From assembly GCA_900554745.1 (NCBI GenBank), contig USIU01000079.1, forward strand, positions 1 to 5,974: DNA of 5,974 nucleotides, in the 5' to 3' direction. Under the pieces are notes generated by a model that saw nothing but the letters and a program-made list of their open reading frames with translations, was not told where the DNA came from and searched no databases. Made by a program: the position numbers and the translations under genes. The DNA is from an uncultured Leuconostoc sp. Lineage in GTDB: Bacteria; Bacillota; Bacilli; Lactobacillales; Lactobacillaceae. Numbering within the stretch: the first letter of the stretch is position 1; every line of letters begins with the position of its first letter. Positions 5,661 to 5,974 of this stretch are shown here, one piece after another.

Positions 5661-5974
5661 GCGGTGGCGCCAAGCAACGTTGCCGCTGCCTTAGGTACCT
5701 ACCTAGGCCAAGTGAGTGGGAACATGGCGGCCGTTAGCCAGTACGCCGCCCTGACGGCGCTGACCGACCCGCGGGGGAAAGAAGAAGTTGAAAGGATGCG
5801 CCAAGCATACGAAGAGCGTCTCAACACGATTACCTCACTGATCAACGACTTGCCTGGCGTGAGCGTTACTAAGGGGGCGGGGGCCTTTTACCTCTTCCCG
5901 GACGTTTCCGAGGCCGTTGAACTGACTGGCTTTCAGTCGACTGACGAATTTGTCAACGGGGTCTTAGAGGAGGC
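5661..5974 (+). pseudogene. C-terminal part of the interrupted aminotransferase, higher GC, cut by window end
   Basis: Directly after the TAA the same frame stays open for 104 codons to the window edge and reads as the continuation of a class I/II aminotransferase: AVAPSNVAAALGTYLGQVSG, then SQYAALTALTD, then GAGAFYLFPDVSE. No residue seems missing apart from the stop itself. There is no convincing ribosome binding site before the GTG at 5664, so separate translation is unlikely. GC by hand count is about 59% (185/314), against about 48% (143/300) in 5341-5640. In the first 39 codons about 77% of third positions are G or C, against about 54% in 39 codons shortly upstream of the join. The segment therefore looks as if it comes from a different, more GC-rich relative. 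The C-terminal substrate-arginine motif would lie beyond the window. Confidence 0.8.

Noticed and set aside
1..5974. Defence system, CRISPR array, insertion sequence, prophage or tRNA/rRNA gene
   Set aside because: No regularly spaced repeats, transposase or integrase motifs, cas-like proteins, or tRNA-like cloverleaf sequences were seen. The DnaQ-plus-helicase protein might suggest defence, but its context matches the ordinary dinG-ypmB-aspC neighbourhood.

Overview
The window looks like a chromosomal segment of a low-to-mid-GC lactic acid bacterium of the family Lactobacillaceae, possibly Weissella-like. The evidence is a WxL-domain surface protein, a mevalonate-pathway kinase, and the Firmicutes neighbourhood of a DinG-type exonuclease, a YpmB-like membrane protein and an aspartate aminotransferase. 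Strong AGGAG-type ribosome binding sites support this. No species is assigned, because that would need a database comparison.

Layout. Positions 1-759 (+) hold the C-terminal part of a secreted WxL surface protein, cut by the window edge: one Ig-like domain and then the cell-wall-binding WxL domain. A strong symmetrical hairpin at 808-835 serves as a bidirectional terminator between this gene and the convergent mevalonate kinase gene (834-1766, -), whose stop codon lies inside the hairpin. Mevalonate kinase is divergent from a large exonuclease/helicase-like gene (1923-4328, +). The 156-base gap between them holds a good promoter for the kinase and a very long near-perfect inverted repeat (1828-1895). 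The exonuclease gene is followed by an extended -10 promoter built on its own stop codon. Next come a small YpmB-like membrane protein (4367-4900, +) and, 22 bases later, a class I/II aminotransferase (4923 onward, +).

Two things stand out. First, the DinG-like protein keeps an intact DEDDh exonuclease site, but its helicase half has lost the DEAH box, shows no arginine-finger motif VI, has a degenerate Walker A and contains no cysteine. It looks like a nuclease with a dead helicase domain. Second, the aminotransferase is broken by an in-frame TAA at the conserved tyrosine just after the PLP-lysine motif. The same frame then continues as aminotransferase to the window end, but GC content jumps from about 48% to about 59%. 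The join falls in one of the most conserved stretches of the family, so this is either an assembly chimera of two lactic acid bacteria or a real recombination mosaic with a dead gene.

The genes do not form one pathway. Mevalonate kinase feeds isoprenoid synthesis, the DinG-like protein acts on DNA, the aminotransferase links aspartate or other amino acids to 2-oxo acids, and the WxL protein sits on the cell surface. I found no defence system, mobile element, tRNA, rRNA or CRISPR array.
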